Source: JACCZX01 sp963786295
GTDB taxonomy: Bacteria; Pseudomonadota; Gammaproteobacteria; Burkholderiales; Burkholderiaceae_F
Assembly (NCBI GenBank): GCA_963786295.1
Contig: CAWAYV010000049.1
Location: 62,001-126,000 of the forward strand
DNA: 64,000 bases
Reading direction: 5' to 3'
Shown here: positions 35,887-44,602 of the stretch, piece after piece
How the letters are laid out: each line of letters begins with the position of its first letter
Numbering within the stretch: the stretch's first letter is position 1
The notes under the pieces: generated by a model
Seen by the model: only the letters and a program-made list of their open reading frames with translations
Database searches by the model: none
What the model was told of the DNA's origin: nothing
Program-made: the position numbers and the translations under genes

Positions 35887-38054
35887 TATTGCACCTTGGC
35901 GTAGCGAGTCTTGGCGGCCGCGTCGCGCGCGTCGCGCAATGTGTGTATGCCGGCGGCGGCAAGCAATCCGATCATGCGCAGGAACACCTGCGCCGTGATG
36001 ATGGCGTCGCCTAAAGCGTTGTGGCGCGCTTCGATGCGCACGCCCAGACGCTCCGCAATCGCCTCGAGCCGATGCGATTCCTGTGCTGGATGGAGCACTT
36101 CGGATAACAGCAGCGTGTCGAGCAGCGGCTGATCGAAGCGGACGCCCGCCGATGGCTCCTTCAACTGCAAAAAGCGCATGTCGAACGCCGCGTTATGCCC
36201 GACCAGCACCGTGTCTTCGCAGAACGCACGAAAGGCCGGTAGCACCTCGTCGATCGTCGGTTGCCCGCGCAGCATGTCTTCGCTGATGCCGTGAACTCTC
36301 ACTGACGCCCGGTCGAGGCGACGCCGCGGGTCGATCAACTGATCGAACGTTTCGTTGTGCAACAGTCGTAGATTGACGATGCGTACCGCGCCGATCTGGA
36401 TGATTTCATCACCTTCTGCAGGTTCGAGGCCCGTGGTCTCGGTGTCGAACACGGTGTAGGTCAGTTCGGTCAGCCGACGCTCGTCGAGCGCGTGCGCCTC
36501 GGCGCCGCGCGCGAACAACGCGAAGTCGTAATACTCGGGGCGTCCTAGAGTGTCTGGACGCTGCACCGCTTCGTGCTCTGGTTCTGCCAGTGGCAACAGA
36601 AACCGGCAATAGGTCGCCACACTTGCGTCGTCACGCGCAAACCAGGCTTCACCGCCATGCCGTTCGGCCACGTCGTGCAGCGACACCGGGCTCGATTCGG
36701 CCCCGAATTTCATCGGCTGGTTTTCCCACGCCTGCAGCGCTTCGAGCGGCACCGCTGTACCGGGCCACACCAAGTCAAGCTGCGCCAGCCGCTCGGCCTG
36801 CGTTAGCCTCAGTCTTAGCCCGGTGACGTCGAACTCTGCATGCAGCCATGCGGCGAGCCAGGCCAGCGCCCGAATCAATGTAAAGCTGTCCGCCTTTACC
36901 CAGAGCGTGGGCGCAATCTCGTCCGCGCTCACCGCGGCGCCAACACGCGTCTCAATCGTTGACTGTGCCGCTGCAACGAGATCAACGCCGCGCATTTCCT
37001 CCAGTACCCAGCGCGTCTTCAGCGCGTCAGCATGCTGCGCCGCGTTTTGCTCGAGCTGTTCGCTCAAGCCGTGCACCTCCTCTGCGATCACGCCGACAAA
37101 GCGTTCGCGCTCGCCCGGCTGCATGTCGGGATAGCCGGCGAGCGTTTCGACAGCGGCCCGAATGTTGGCTAGCGAAGCGCGGCTACCTTCGGTCAACGTC
37201 TGCAGAGCCTGGTCGCGTCGTGACTCGGCCTCGAAACTGCGGGTAATGTTTTCCAGTACCAAGACGTAGCCCGACACCGCCGGTCGTGGTGCATTCAGCG
37301 ACGCACTGTCTGACCCGGCAGCCGCGAGCACGGGCGCCATCTGCACGCGGATCAACTGACCTGCGCGGCTGGCGGTAACGAAGTTCGCCATCGCCCGACT
37401 GCCGCTTTCGAGCCGGCGCCGAATATTGTCGAGGGCATGGTCGATCAGAGGGCGCTCGATCACGCTGAAGATCGAGCGGCCCAGACCGATCAACGCATTG
37501 CCGGCTGTCCCGCCTTGCGCGAGCGCGGTGAACTGCAGTCGCGCGCGGTTGTTGTAAAGCAGGATGCGCCCGTCGAGGTTGCAAGCGACGATGCCTTGAG
37601 CCAACTCCGACATCAGTGCAGCAAGACGGTTTTTCTCCTCTTCGAGCTTGGCCTGCGATTCGCGAATCTGGCGCTCGACATCGGTTTGCAGCGCATCGCG
37701 CTGGTCGGCCAGTTCGTTAAGCACCCGCGCCAGCGCACCAAGTTCGGCGGTATCGCTTTGTTGCACCCGGAAGTCGCGGTTCGCGCCCACCATGATGCGC
37801 GCCTGTTCAGCGAGTTTCGCGGGACCGGTTAGATATGCACGCAACAGTGGTGCAGCGAGAAACGCAAGTGCTCCGCCGACTATCAGCAGGCCGAGAGTGA
37901 TGATTACCGCATGGCGCGCCAGCAGCTTACCGAGCACCGCGCGTTCCTCGATACCAAGGTCGGCCCATAACGCGCCCAAGACTCCGGCGATCGCCGCAAG
38001 CACCACAAGACAGAGCGCGCCGACTGTGAGGGCGAGCTTGACTCGCGCCGTCAT
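35883..38054 (-). CDS. Membrane HAMP/PAS pseudokinase fused to DEDDh 3'-5' exonuclease
   Basis: 723 residues. Two membrane helices (about 7-29, 50-72) with a very short loop between; HAMP-like linker (about 73-125); coiled coil; PAS-like domain (about 147-275, SELAQGIVACNLDGRILLYNNRAR); a dimerisation-helix-like region (280-345) with SRASLANIRA where a kinase would have its histidine; and a degenerate ATPase-like region (350-490) without an N-box asparagine but with ERHGGEAWFARDD. The C-terminus (533-700) is a DnaQ-type exonuclease with all catalytic residues: D537 and E539 in FDTETTGL, D625 in GHNAAFDMRFL, H678 and D683 in HNALGDA. Substrate unknown. Located between the receiver gene and the CBS/DUF294 gene. 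Confidence 0.93.
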   Translation of the reverse strand: MTARVKLALTVGALCLVVLAAIAGVLGALWADLGIEERAVLGKLLARHAVIITLGLLIVGGALAFLAAPLLRAYLTGPAKLAEQARIMVGANRDFRVQQSDTAELGALARVLNELADQRDALQTDVERQIRESQAKLEEEKNRLAALMSELAQGIVACNLDGRILLYNNRARLQFTALAQGGTAGNALIGLGRSIFSVIERPLIDHALDNIRRRLESGSRAMANFVTASRAGQLIRVQMAPVLAAAGSDSASLNAPRPAVSGYVLVLENITRSFEAESRRDQALQTLTEGSRASLANIRAAVETLAGYPDMQPGERERFVGVIAEEVHGLSEQLEQNAAQHADALKTRWVLEEMRGVDLVAAAQSTIETRVGAAVSADEIAPTLWVKADSFTLIRALAWLAAWLHAEFDVTGLRLRLTQAERLAQLDLVWPGTAVPLEALQAWENQPMKFGAESSPVSLHDVAERHGGEAWFARDDASVATYCRFLLPLAEPEHEAVQRPDTLGRPEYYDFALFARGAEAHALDERRLTELTYTVFDTETTGLEPAEGDEIIQIGAVRIVNLRLLHNETFDQLIDPRRRLDRASVRVHGISEDMLRGQPTIDEVLPAFRAFCEDTVLVGHNAAFDMRFLQLKEPSAGVRFDQPLLDTLLLSEVLHPAQESHRLEAIAERLGVRIEARHNALGDAIITAQVFLRMIGLLAAAGIHTLRDARDAAAKTRYAKVQY

Positions 38055-38058
38055 TGCT

Positions 38059-38427
38059 TTAAACGCCCAAGATCTGCTTGACCCGTGTCACCAGGTCCTT
38101 AGTCGAAAATGGCTTGGTCATATACGCATCGGCACCGAGCGCCATGCCCTTGACCATCTCGGTCTCGCGTCCCTTTGCCGTCAGCATGATTACCTTAGTC
38201 GCTTGCCATTCGGGATTGGCGCGAATCGCCTGGCACACCTCGAACCCCGATTTTTTCGGCATCATCACGTCGAGCAATACAACGTCCGGCCGCATTTCGG
38301 CGAACTTGCGCAGCGCGGTTTCGCCGTCAGTAGCAACCGCGACCTCGAAGCCCTCGCGCTTCATCAGAAATTCGAGCGAGATGACGATGTTCTGTTCATC
38401 GTCGGCGATCAGGATTTTCTTGGCCAT
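38059..38427 (-). CDS. Stand-alone receiver-domain response regulator
   Basis: 122-residue CheY-like receiver without output domain: acidic pair IADDEQ, phospho-acceptor D53 in LLDVMMPKKSG, T83 in MLTAKG and K105 in MTKPFSTKDL. Start ATG 38427. It lies 17 bases after the symporter-kinase gene and 4 bases before the exonuclease fusion. It is the natural phosphorylation partner of that kinase; with no DNA-binding domain it must act through another protein. Confidence 0.94.
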   Translation of the reverse strand: MAKKILIADDEQNIVISLEFLMKREGFEVAVATDGETALRKFAEMRPDVVLLDVMMPKKSGFEVCQAIRANPEWQATKVIMLTAKGRETEMVKGMALGADAYMTKPFSTKDLVTRVKQILGV

Positions 38428-38444
38428 GTCTTCCCGGCGTGCCG

Positions 38445-41219
38445 TCACTGTGCGAGGCGCGCCAGCAACTCCTCTTCGGCCGGCTCCGTCGTCTCGATGG
38501 GGAGCGTGAACGAGAAGGTAGCGCCTTTGCCGAGCGCGCTCTCGACCCACAGCCGGCCGCCGAAGTGCTCGACGATCTGCCGGCTGATCGGCAGCCCCAA
38601 GCCTGTTCCCTGCGGCTTGTCGGTCAGTGTGTCGCCAGCCTGGCCGAACTTCTCGAAGATGATTGCCTGGTCCCTGGGGCTGATGCCTTTGCCGTTGTCG
38701 CGCACGTCGACGCGCAGCTTGCCGCCCTCGTGTGTTAGCCGCACTTCGACGCGTCCATGCACCGGGTCGCAGAATTTGCCCGCATTGGACAGCAGGTTGA
38801 TCAAGACCTGGATGATGCGATCGAAATCGGTCGTCACGCGCGGCACGTGTGCCGGCATGTGCAGTTCTACGCGCACCGCTTTCTCGTGGAACAACTGGCT
38901 GGTCGCGTTCACGCTGTCGGTAATCGCCTCGCGCAGATCGACCTCCGATACGTTCCATTCCAGCTTGCCCGACTCGATCTTGGCGAGATCAAGCACCTGG
39001 TTGATCAAGCGCGTAAGACGCTCGCTTTCCTTCGAGATGATGTCCAGAAAGCGCTTGCGCTCAGTGAGACCAATCTCAGGGTTTTCGCGCAGGATCTCCG
39101 AAAAAGCGCGGATCGAGGTAAGCGGCGTGCGCAGCTCGTGCGACACCGTCGACACGAAGTCGTCCTTCATCCGGTCGAGCTCCTGCAGACGTTCGTTCGC
39201 GTTCTTAAGCTCCGCGGTCGCCGCTTCAAGCTCTTTCGATTTCTGCTCGAGCTGCTGGCTGTACATGACGACTTGCTGCGCTTCGGTCAGCACCTCGCGC
39301 ACGTCTTCCAAAGTCAGCGCATCTTCCTGCACGGTGGACGCCATCATGATGCGAGCTGACGCGGCTCCGATCGCGCCGGCGAGCTGGGTCTCGACGTAGT
39401 GCACCAGCTCGCCGTCGGCGATCAGCTCTTCTTGTGGCCAGCGCAGGCCCTTGCTCCGTGCGTATCGAGCGAAGGATTCGTTGGCCCCTGTTTCGCTCAG
39501 GAAGCGCGACAGCATGCCGTGCAGCGCTGGTGCCTGGGCAGTACCGCGCCAGAAGCGAGCGCGATCGGCGTCGCGCTTGAATACATCGACGAACAGATTT
39601 GCCTGATGGTGCTCTTCCGCGCTCTGCTGGCCGGCGAGTGACACCAGCACATAGGCGCCGACGTTGGCGATCATGCTCCATATCATCGAGTGTGTGATCT
39701 GATCAAGGCCCGATAAACCGAAAAGCTGTAGTGGTCTGAGCAGTTCAAACCCGAATAGCCCTTGCTGCATGATTTCGATCGGCAGCCACCCCGAGCGCGC
39801 CAGCGCGGGCACGAGCAGCGTGTAGAACCACACTGCGAATCCGATCAACAGGCCTGCAAGCGCGCCATTGCGGGTGCCGCCCCTCCAAAACAGGCCACCG
39901 AGCGCCACCGGCGCGAACTGCGCTACTGCAGCGAACGAGATCAGCCCGATCGAGACCAGCGCATACGCCTCACCTGCGATTTTGAAATAGAGATATCCGA
40001 GCAGCAGGATCAGCACGATCGCGCCGCGCCGGATGCCAAGCAGCAACCACGTCAGATCCGCGCGTTCAGCGAGGCGCAGCCCGCGCAGGCGCAAAAGCAT
40101 CGGCATCACGAGGTCGTTGCACACCATCGTCGAGAGCGCGATCGTTTCGACGATCACCATGCCGGTCGCCGCGGACAGTCCGCCGATAAAGGCGAGCAGC
40201 GCGAGTCCTTCTTGCTTTTCGGCCATCGGCACGGTCAATACGAACGTGTCGGCATCGACCCGGCCGCCCGGAAAGTGCAGTCCGCCACCGAACGCGATCG
40301 GCAGCACGAAAATGTTGATCGCCAGCATGTACAGCGGAAACAGCCAGATCGCCTTGTTCAGGTGTTTCTCATTCGTGTTCTCGATCACCGTGACCTGGAA
40401 CTGACGCGGCAGAAACATGATCGCGAACATCGAAAGGATCGTTAGCCACACCCAGCTCGCATAACCACCGGCCACACCTTCCAGCGGTGCAATCAGCGCG
40501 CTCAGTTTTGGATCTCCGGCAGCACGACCAAACAGATCGCCGAAGCCGTTGTAGACACCGAACGTGACGAACACGCCGACTGCGAGAAAGGCGAGCAGCT
40601 TGACCAGCGATTCGAACGCGATCGCCGCCACCATGCCCTCATGGTGCTCGGCCGAATCAAGATGGCGGGTGCCGAACGCGATCGTGAACGCCGCCAAAAT
40701 CATCGCTACCCATAGCCCGGTGTCCTGCGCGAGCGTTACCGCGCCGAGCTTCTGCGGCATCACGATCTCGGGATACTGTGTGAGGATGATGTAGCTGTTC
40801 GAGATACCCTTTAGCTGCAGCGATATATACGGGATGATGCCGATCACGGCGATGATCGTCACGACACCACCCAGTAGCGCGCTTTTGCCGTAACGCGAGG
40901 CGATGAAGTCGGCCAGCGATGTGATGCGGTTCTGCTTCGAGATGCGCAGGATCTTGCGCATCACGATCCACCATAGCGCAATCATCAGCGTCGGCCCGAG
41001 GTAGATCGGCAGGAACCCCACGCCGTCGGTCGCAGCGCGCCCGACGCTGCCGTAGAACGTCCACGCCGTGGCATAGACCGCCAGCGAAAGACTGTAGATG
41101 TACGGATTGGCAACGATCGAGCGGCCGGCGTCGGCGCGCTTGTCGGCGTAATACGCGATTGCGAACAGCAGCCCCAGATAGGAGAACGCAGCGCTGACGA
41201 TCACCCATTCACGCAGCAT
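38445..41219 (-). CDS. Sodium:solute symporter-sensor histidine kinase fusion (CbrA/CrbS type)
   Basis: 924 residues. A symporter-like domain of about 13 helices (1-540) has SSS marks such as RITSLADFIASRYGKS and FLPRQFQVTVIENTNEKHL. A linker with a coiled coil (MYSQQLEQKSKELEAATAELKNANERL) leads to a full kinase: H694 in VSHELRTPLTSIRAF, N-box NLLSNAGKF, DNGKGI and GTGLGLPI. Proteins of this build (CbrA, CrbS) couple sensing of amino acids or acetate to gene control. Here the partner is the downstream receiver. The cluster contains no CrbR-like DNA-binding regulator. Expected at the inner membrane. Confidence 0.94.
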   Translation of the reverse strand: MLREWVIVSAAFSYLGLLFAIAYYADKRADAGRSIVANPYIYSLSLAVYATAWTFYGSVGRAATDGVGFLPIYLGPTLMIALWWIVMRKILRISKQNRITSLADFIASRYGKSALLGGVVTIIAVIGIIPYISLQLKGISNSYIILTQYPEIVMPQKLGAVTLAQDTGLWVAMILAAFTIAFGTRHLDSAEHHEGMVAAIAFESLVKLLAFLAVGVFVTFGVYNGFGDLFGRAAGDPKLSALIAPLEGVAGGYASWVWLTILSMFAIMFLPRQFQVTVIENTNEKHLNKAIWLFPLYMLAINIFVLPIAFGGGLHFPGGRVDADTFVLTVPMAEKQEGLALLAFIGGLSAATGMVIVETIALSTMVCNDLVMPMLLRLRGLRLAERADLTWLLLGIRRGAIVLILLLGYLYFKIAGEAYALVSIGLISFAAVAQFAPVALGGLFWRGGTRNGALAGLLIGFAVWFYTLLVPALARSGWLPIEIMQQGLFGFELLRPLQLFGLSGLDQITHSMIWSMIANVGAYVLVSLAGQQSAEEHHQANLFVDVFKRDADRARFWRGTAQAPALHGMLSRFLSETGANESFARYARSKGLRWPQEELIADGELVHYVETQLAGAIGAASARIMMASTVQEDALTLEDVREVLTEAQQVVMYSQQLEQKSKELEAATAELKNANERLQELDRMKDDFVSTVSHELRTPLTSIRAFSEILRENPEIGLTERKRFLDIISKESERLTRLINQVLDLAKIESGKLEWNVSEVDLREAITDSVNATSQLFHEKAVRVELHMPAHVPRVTTDFDRIIQVLINLLSNAGKFCDPVHGRVEVRLTHEGGKLRVDVRDNGKGISPRDQAIIFEKFGQAGDTLTDKPQGTGLGLPISRQIVEHFGGRLWVESALGKGATFSFTLPIETTEPAEEELLARLAQ

Positions 41220-41225
41220 GACGGT

Positions 41226-41438
41226 CTACTCGTCCTTGCTTTTCACCACGTAGTACATCAGCGCGATCAGCGCTGCCCAGACGGCGAACAGGTAAACGTA
41301 GAACATCGGGATGCCGAGGACGAGCGTTGCGCGATTGAACAGCGCGAGAAACGGATAGTTGAAGAGCAGAGCCCCAAGCAGACATACCGCGACAAACCGT
41401 TGCGCCTTCTGCATTTCGTCTATCCGTCCTCTCTGCAT
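41226..41438 (-). CDS. Small two-helix membrane protein preceding the symporter-kinase
   Basis: 70 residues, two hydrophobic helices (about 13-33 and 40-63) and a basic N-terminus. GGGGAGG eight bases before ATG 41438 supports this start; ATG 41414 is possible. It ends 6 bases before the symporter-kinase start, so the two are surely cotranslated. It may be a small subunit of the symporter domain, by analogy with DUF4212; that is inference. First gene of the cluster running to 30.8 kb. Confidence 0.8.
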   Translation of the reverse strand: MQRGRIDEMQKAQRFVAVCLLGALLFNYPFLALFNRATLVLGIPMFYVYLFAVWAALIALMYYVVKSKDE

Positions 41439-41510
41439 ACGGCGCCGCCTCCCCAGGCTGGCCGCAGACTATCCTAAGCCAAACCGGCAGCGTGCCTGCA
41501 CTGATCGCCT

Positions 41511-42980
41511 TCACCCATGCCTGATTGCGATCGTCTTCAGCGTCGTGAATCCAAGCAGCGCTTCGAATCCTTTTTCTCGTCCGTAGCCGCTTGATTTCAC
41601 GCCGCCGAACGGCAACTCGATGCCGCCACCCGCGCCGTAGTTGTTGATGAATACTTGTCCGCAGCGCAGCTTGCGCGCGACTCGCATCTGGCGCGCGCCA
41701 TCGTGCGTCCAAACGCCGGCCACGAGGCCGTACATCGTGCCATTGGCGATCGACAGCATCTCGTCTTCGGAGTCGAAAACAATCGCGGCGAGCACCGGTC
41801 CAAAGATTTCTTCCTGTGCCAACACGTGATTCGATGGAACGTCGCGCAGTAACGTGGGCGCCTGGTAATAGCCGCTCTGCGGCGCGTGCTCGACGATGCT
41901 GCCTTGCGCTGCGATCGGAACGTTGTCGTGCTGCGCGCGGCTTAAGAAATCCCACACGCGCTGCAACTGGTTTTGACGGATCAACGGTCCCGCATCGAGA
42001 TCATCGAGTGCAGGGCCGACCTTCAATTGCGACATCGCGTGGCCGACACGCGCGACCAGCTCATCGTAAATCGGTCGTTCGATCAACAGGCGGCTGCCGG
42101 CCGAGCACGTTTGGCCCGCGTTCTGGACGATCGCATTGACGACGACCGGCAACACGTCGTCCAGGCGTGCGTCGGCAAAAACGATCTGCGGCGACTTGCC
42201 TCCGAGTTCGAGTGTGACCGGGCAATGGTGTTTCGCGGCCGCCTGCGCGACCGCTGTACCGGTGGCCGGCGATCCGGTAAACGAAATGTGATCGACACCG
42301 CGGTGTTGCGCGAGCGCGGCACCTGCCTCGGCGCCGTAACCGGTGACGATGTTCAGAGCGCCTGCAGGAAAGCCGACGTCAGCCGCGAGCTCGGCGACGC
42401 GTATCACCGACAAGCATGCATCCTCCGCAGGTTTGACGACGCACGCGTTGCCTGCCGCCAAAGCGGCGCCGACGCTGCGGCCGAAAATTTGCATCGGATA
42501 GTTCCACGGCACGATATGGCCAGTGACCCCGTGCGGCTCGCGCAGTGTCAACACCGTCATGCCGGCTTGATACGGAATCGTGTCGCCGTGCAGCTTGTCG
42601 GCCGCACCCGCGTAGTACTCGAAGTAGCGCGCCAGTGCGGTCGCATCGGCTCGCCCTTGCTTCAACGGCTTGCCCGTGGTGCGCGATTCGAGACGTGCGA
42701 GCTCGTCGTGATGGTCGCCTACCGCGTACGACAGCTTCATCAGCAGGCGGCCGCGTTCGGTCGCGGTCATGCGGCCCCAATCACCGTCAAAGAATTCGCC
42801 CAGCGCACTGCGCGCCGCCAACACCGCTGCGTCAATGTCGTCGGCATTGCCGCGGGCGATCTTTGCAAACGCCTTGCCGTCAGACGGATCGATCACGTCG
42901 ATCGTCTGGCCGGTGGACGACGCTACCCAGCGATTGCCGATAAAGTGATGCGAACCCGCGGCGGTTGTATTGCCATCCAT
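41511..42980 (-). CDS. Aldehyde dehydrogenase family protein
   Basis: NAD(P)-dependent dehydrogenase oxidising an aldehyde to its acid, 489 residues. Marks: HIVPWNYPMQIFGRSVGAALAAGNACVVKPAED (cofactor fold), SFTGSPATG, the catalytic glutamate in LELGGKSPQ and the catalytic cysteine in QNAGQTCSAGSRLL, plus EEIFGPVL and the C-terminal ELPFGGVKSSGYGREKG. Closest in style to betaine-/vanillin-type aldehyde dehydrogenases; substrate not determinable. It lies 72 bases upstream of the symporter cluster on the same strand and could share its transcript. Confidence 0.94.
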   Translation of the reverse strand: MDGNTTAAGSHHFIGNRWVASSTGQTIDVIDPSDGKAFAKIARGNADDIDAAVLAARSALGEFFDGDWGRMTATERGRLLMKLSYAVGDHHDELARLESRTTGKPLKQGRADATALARYFEYYAGAADKLHGDTIPYQAGMTVLTLREPHGVTGHIVPWNYPMQIFGRSVGAALAAGNACVVKPAEDACLSVIRVAELAADVGFPAGALNIVTGYGAEAGAALAQHRGVDHISFTGSPATGTAVAQAAAKHHCPVTLELGGKSPQIVFADARLDDVLPVVVNAIVQNAGQTCSAGSRLLIERPIYDELVARVGHAMSQLKVGPALDDLDAGPLIRQNQLQRVWDFLSRAQHDNVPIAAQGSIVEHAPQSGYYQAPTLLRDVPSNHVLAQEEIFGPVLAAIVFDSEDEMLSIANGTMYGLVAGVWTHDGARQMRVARKLRCGQVFINNYGAGGGIELPFGGVKSSGYGREKGFEALLGFTTLKTIAIRHG

Positions 42981-43025
42981 CGCGTTCTCCCGGGTTGATC
43001 AGCTTGGATTATTACCTGCCGCGCC

Positions 43026-43031
43026 TAGAAT
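43026..43031 (+). promoter_or_regulatory. Probable -10 element of ppa
   Basis: TAGAAT about 30 bases before the ppa start, in the 81-base gap shared with the divergent aldehyde dehydrogenase gene. No convincing -35 was found at the usual spacing. Confidence 0.4.
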
Positions 43032-43061
43032 CGCCGCGATTACCGACAACGACTGAATCGC

Positions 43062-43610
43062 ATGCGCCTCGACGCCGTCCCCGCTGGCCGCAGTATTCCG
43101 GACGATTTCAATGTCATCATCGAAATCCCTGCGCATGCGGATCCGATCAAGTACGAGGTCGACAAGGAAACAGGAGCGCTGTTTGTCGACCGCTTTATCG
43201 GCACTTCGATGCACTATCCGTGCAACTACGGTTACGTTCCGAAGTCACTTGCTGACGACGGAGATCCGCTCGATGTGCTGGTGATTACGCCGTTTGCGTT
43301 GCAGCCAGGCGTCGTCGTGCGCTGCCGTGCGCTCGGTGTACTGAAGATGGAAGACGAAGCGGGCGGCGATTCGAAGCTGCTCGCGGTGCCGATCGACAAG
43401 ATCCTGCCGTGGTACCGGCACTGGCAAACGTGGTCCGACATTGCTCCGGAACGTCTGGCGCAGATTCAACATTTTTTCGAGCACTACAAGGATCTGGAAC
43501 CCGGCAAGTGGGTCAAGGTCATCGGGTGGGAAGGTCCTGAGTCCGCGCGGAAGGACATACTCGACGCGGTCGCGGCTTACAAGAAAAGCATGCCTAGCCC
43601 GGCAGCGTAG
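43062..43610 (+). CDS. ppa: Inorganic pyrophosphatase
   Basis: Family I soluble pyrophosphatase, hydrolysing PPi to phosphate and so pulling biosynthetic reactions forward. 182 residues. Signature DDGDPLDVLV with the metal-binding aspartates; also EIPAHADPIKYEVDKETGALFVDR, YPCNYGYVP and the late DLEPGKWVKV. Start MRLDAVPAGRSIPDDFNVIIEIP matches the family. Its last 17 bases overlap the end of the convergent EamA gene. Confidence 0.97.
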   Translation: MRLDAVPAGRSIPDDFNVIIEIPAHADPIKYEVDKETGALFVDRFIGTSMHYPCNYGYVPKSLADDGDPLDVLVITPFALQPGVVVRCRALGVLKMEDEAGGDSKLLAVPIDKILPWYRHWQTWSDIAPERLAQIQHFFEHYKDLEPGKWVKVIGWEGPESARKDILDAVAAYKKSMPSPAA

Positions 43611-44478
43611 CCACGTCCTCGCGGCGCGCTTGCGACGCAATGACGTTTAGCGCAAGCCCGCTCAACACTAACGCCATGGCCGTGAGTTTCCACCACGTCA
43701 CTTCTTCACCGAGAAGCAGCACCGCGAAACTCATTGCGACGATCGGTACCAGCAAGGTAAACGGTGCAATCAGCGCCGCCGGATGCTGTCGCAGTAGCCA
43801 CGCCCAGATGCCGAACGCGAGCAGCGTAGTTGGCCACGCCTGAAACGCCAGACCTAACCACGCCAGCGTGTCCATCGCGTTGACCGCGGCCCACATGGTG
43901 GCCGGGCCTTCAAGAACGAACGCAACCGGCAGCATCATTATCGATGCGGCAGCGCTCGCCCACACAACGACGGCCAGCGGCTGTTCGCTATGGATGCGCT
44001 TGACGATCACATTGGCGATCGCCCAGGAAGCCGCGGCTGCCACCACGAGCAAGAATCCGACGCGCGTCGACGGCGGCAAATGAAGCGCGACGAGCACGAG
44101 GCCGGTCCCGGCGATCGTGGCACCGATCAACTGGATCGGCTTCGCGCGCTCGTGTGTCAGCAAAGCGACGAGCCCAATCGTGAAGAACGCCTGAACCTGA
44201 ATGACCAACGAAGCGAGGCCGGTCGGCATTCCCGCCTGCATTCCTGCGAACAACAGTCCAAACTGCACCGTAAACGCAAAGAAGCCGTATCCGGCCACCA
44301 GGCGCCACGACGGCTGTGGCCGCCGCACGAACAGGACCGCCGGAAACGCAGCCAGCGCAAAGCGCAAGACGGTCAGCGTCATCGGCGGCACATCGTTCAA
44401 GCCCCAGCGAATGACGACGAAGTTAAACCCCCAAATCGTCACCATCAACAGAGCGGCCGCGAGGTGTGAAGGACTCAC
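43594..44478 (-). CDS. EamA/DMT family transporter with displaced start
   Basis: About 294 residues from GTG 44478 (VSPSHLAAALLMVTIWGFNF), ten membrane helices, two EamA repeats; the second ends MALVLSGLALNVIAS. Probable metabolite exporter. The upstream acetyltransferase gene ends at an ATGA (44599-44602) whose ATG opens a second, diverged copy of this gene's first 17 codons (MSATHLAAALLMVTIWG). That copy then runs into unrelated sequence. The coupled start has thus been cut off by about 124 inserted bases, and translation must now begin at GTG 44478 or, less likely, at 44505. Confidence 0.88.
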   Translation of the reverse strand: MSPSHLAAALLMVTIWGFNFVVIRWGLNDVPPMTLTVLRFALAAFPAVLFVRRPQPSWRLVAGYGFFAFTVQFGLLFAGMQAGMPTGLASLVIQVQAFFTIGLVALLTHERAKPIQLIGATIAGTGLVLVALHLPPSTRVGFLLVVAAAASWAIANVIVKRIHSEQPLAVVVWASAAASIMMLPVAFVLEGPATMWAAVNAMDTLAWLGLAFQAWPTTLLAFGIWAWLLRQHPAALIAPFTLLVPIVAMSFAVLLLGEEVTWWKLTAMALVLSGLALNVIASQARREDVATLPG

Positions 44479-44602
44479 GAATACCTCGCCGTAGCGCCGG
44501 AGCAAAGGGGGTTTGCTCGGACTCCCCGAAGGGGCCGGTGCGCAGCACCGTGCCCCAAATTGTCACCATCAGCAGAGCGGCCGCAAGATGCGTCGCACTC
44601 AT
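44429..44602. repeat. Direct repeat flanking a three-hairpin REP-like cluster
   Basis: Two 38-base direct repeats (44429-44466 and 44553-44590, four mismatches) both encode the first codons of an EamA transporter on the minus strand. Between them lie three adjacent perfect hairpins: 44500-44518 (GAGCAAA/TTTGCTC, 5-base loop), 44523-44533 (CCCC/GGGG) and 44536-44550 (CGGTGC/GCACCG). The layout resembles a bacterial REP/BIME element within a partial gene duplication. Confidence 0.7.

Noticed and set aside
38427..38958. Longer minus-strand ORF that includes the receiver gene
   Set aside because: The extension is out of frame with the overlapping kinase gene; the receiver starts at ATG 38427.
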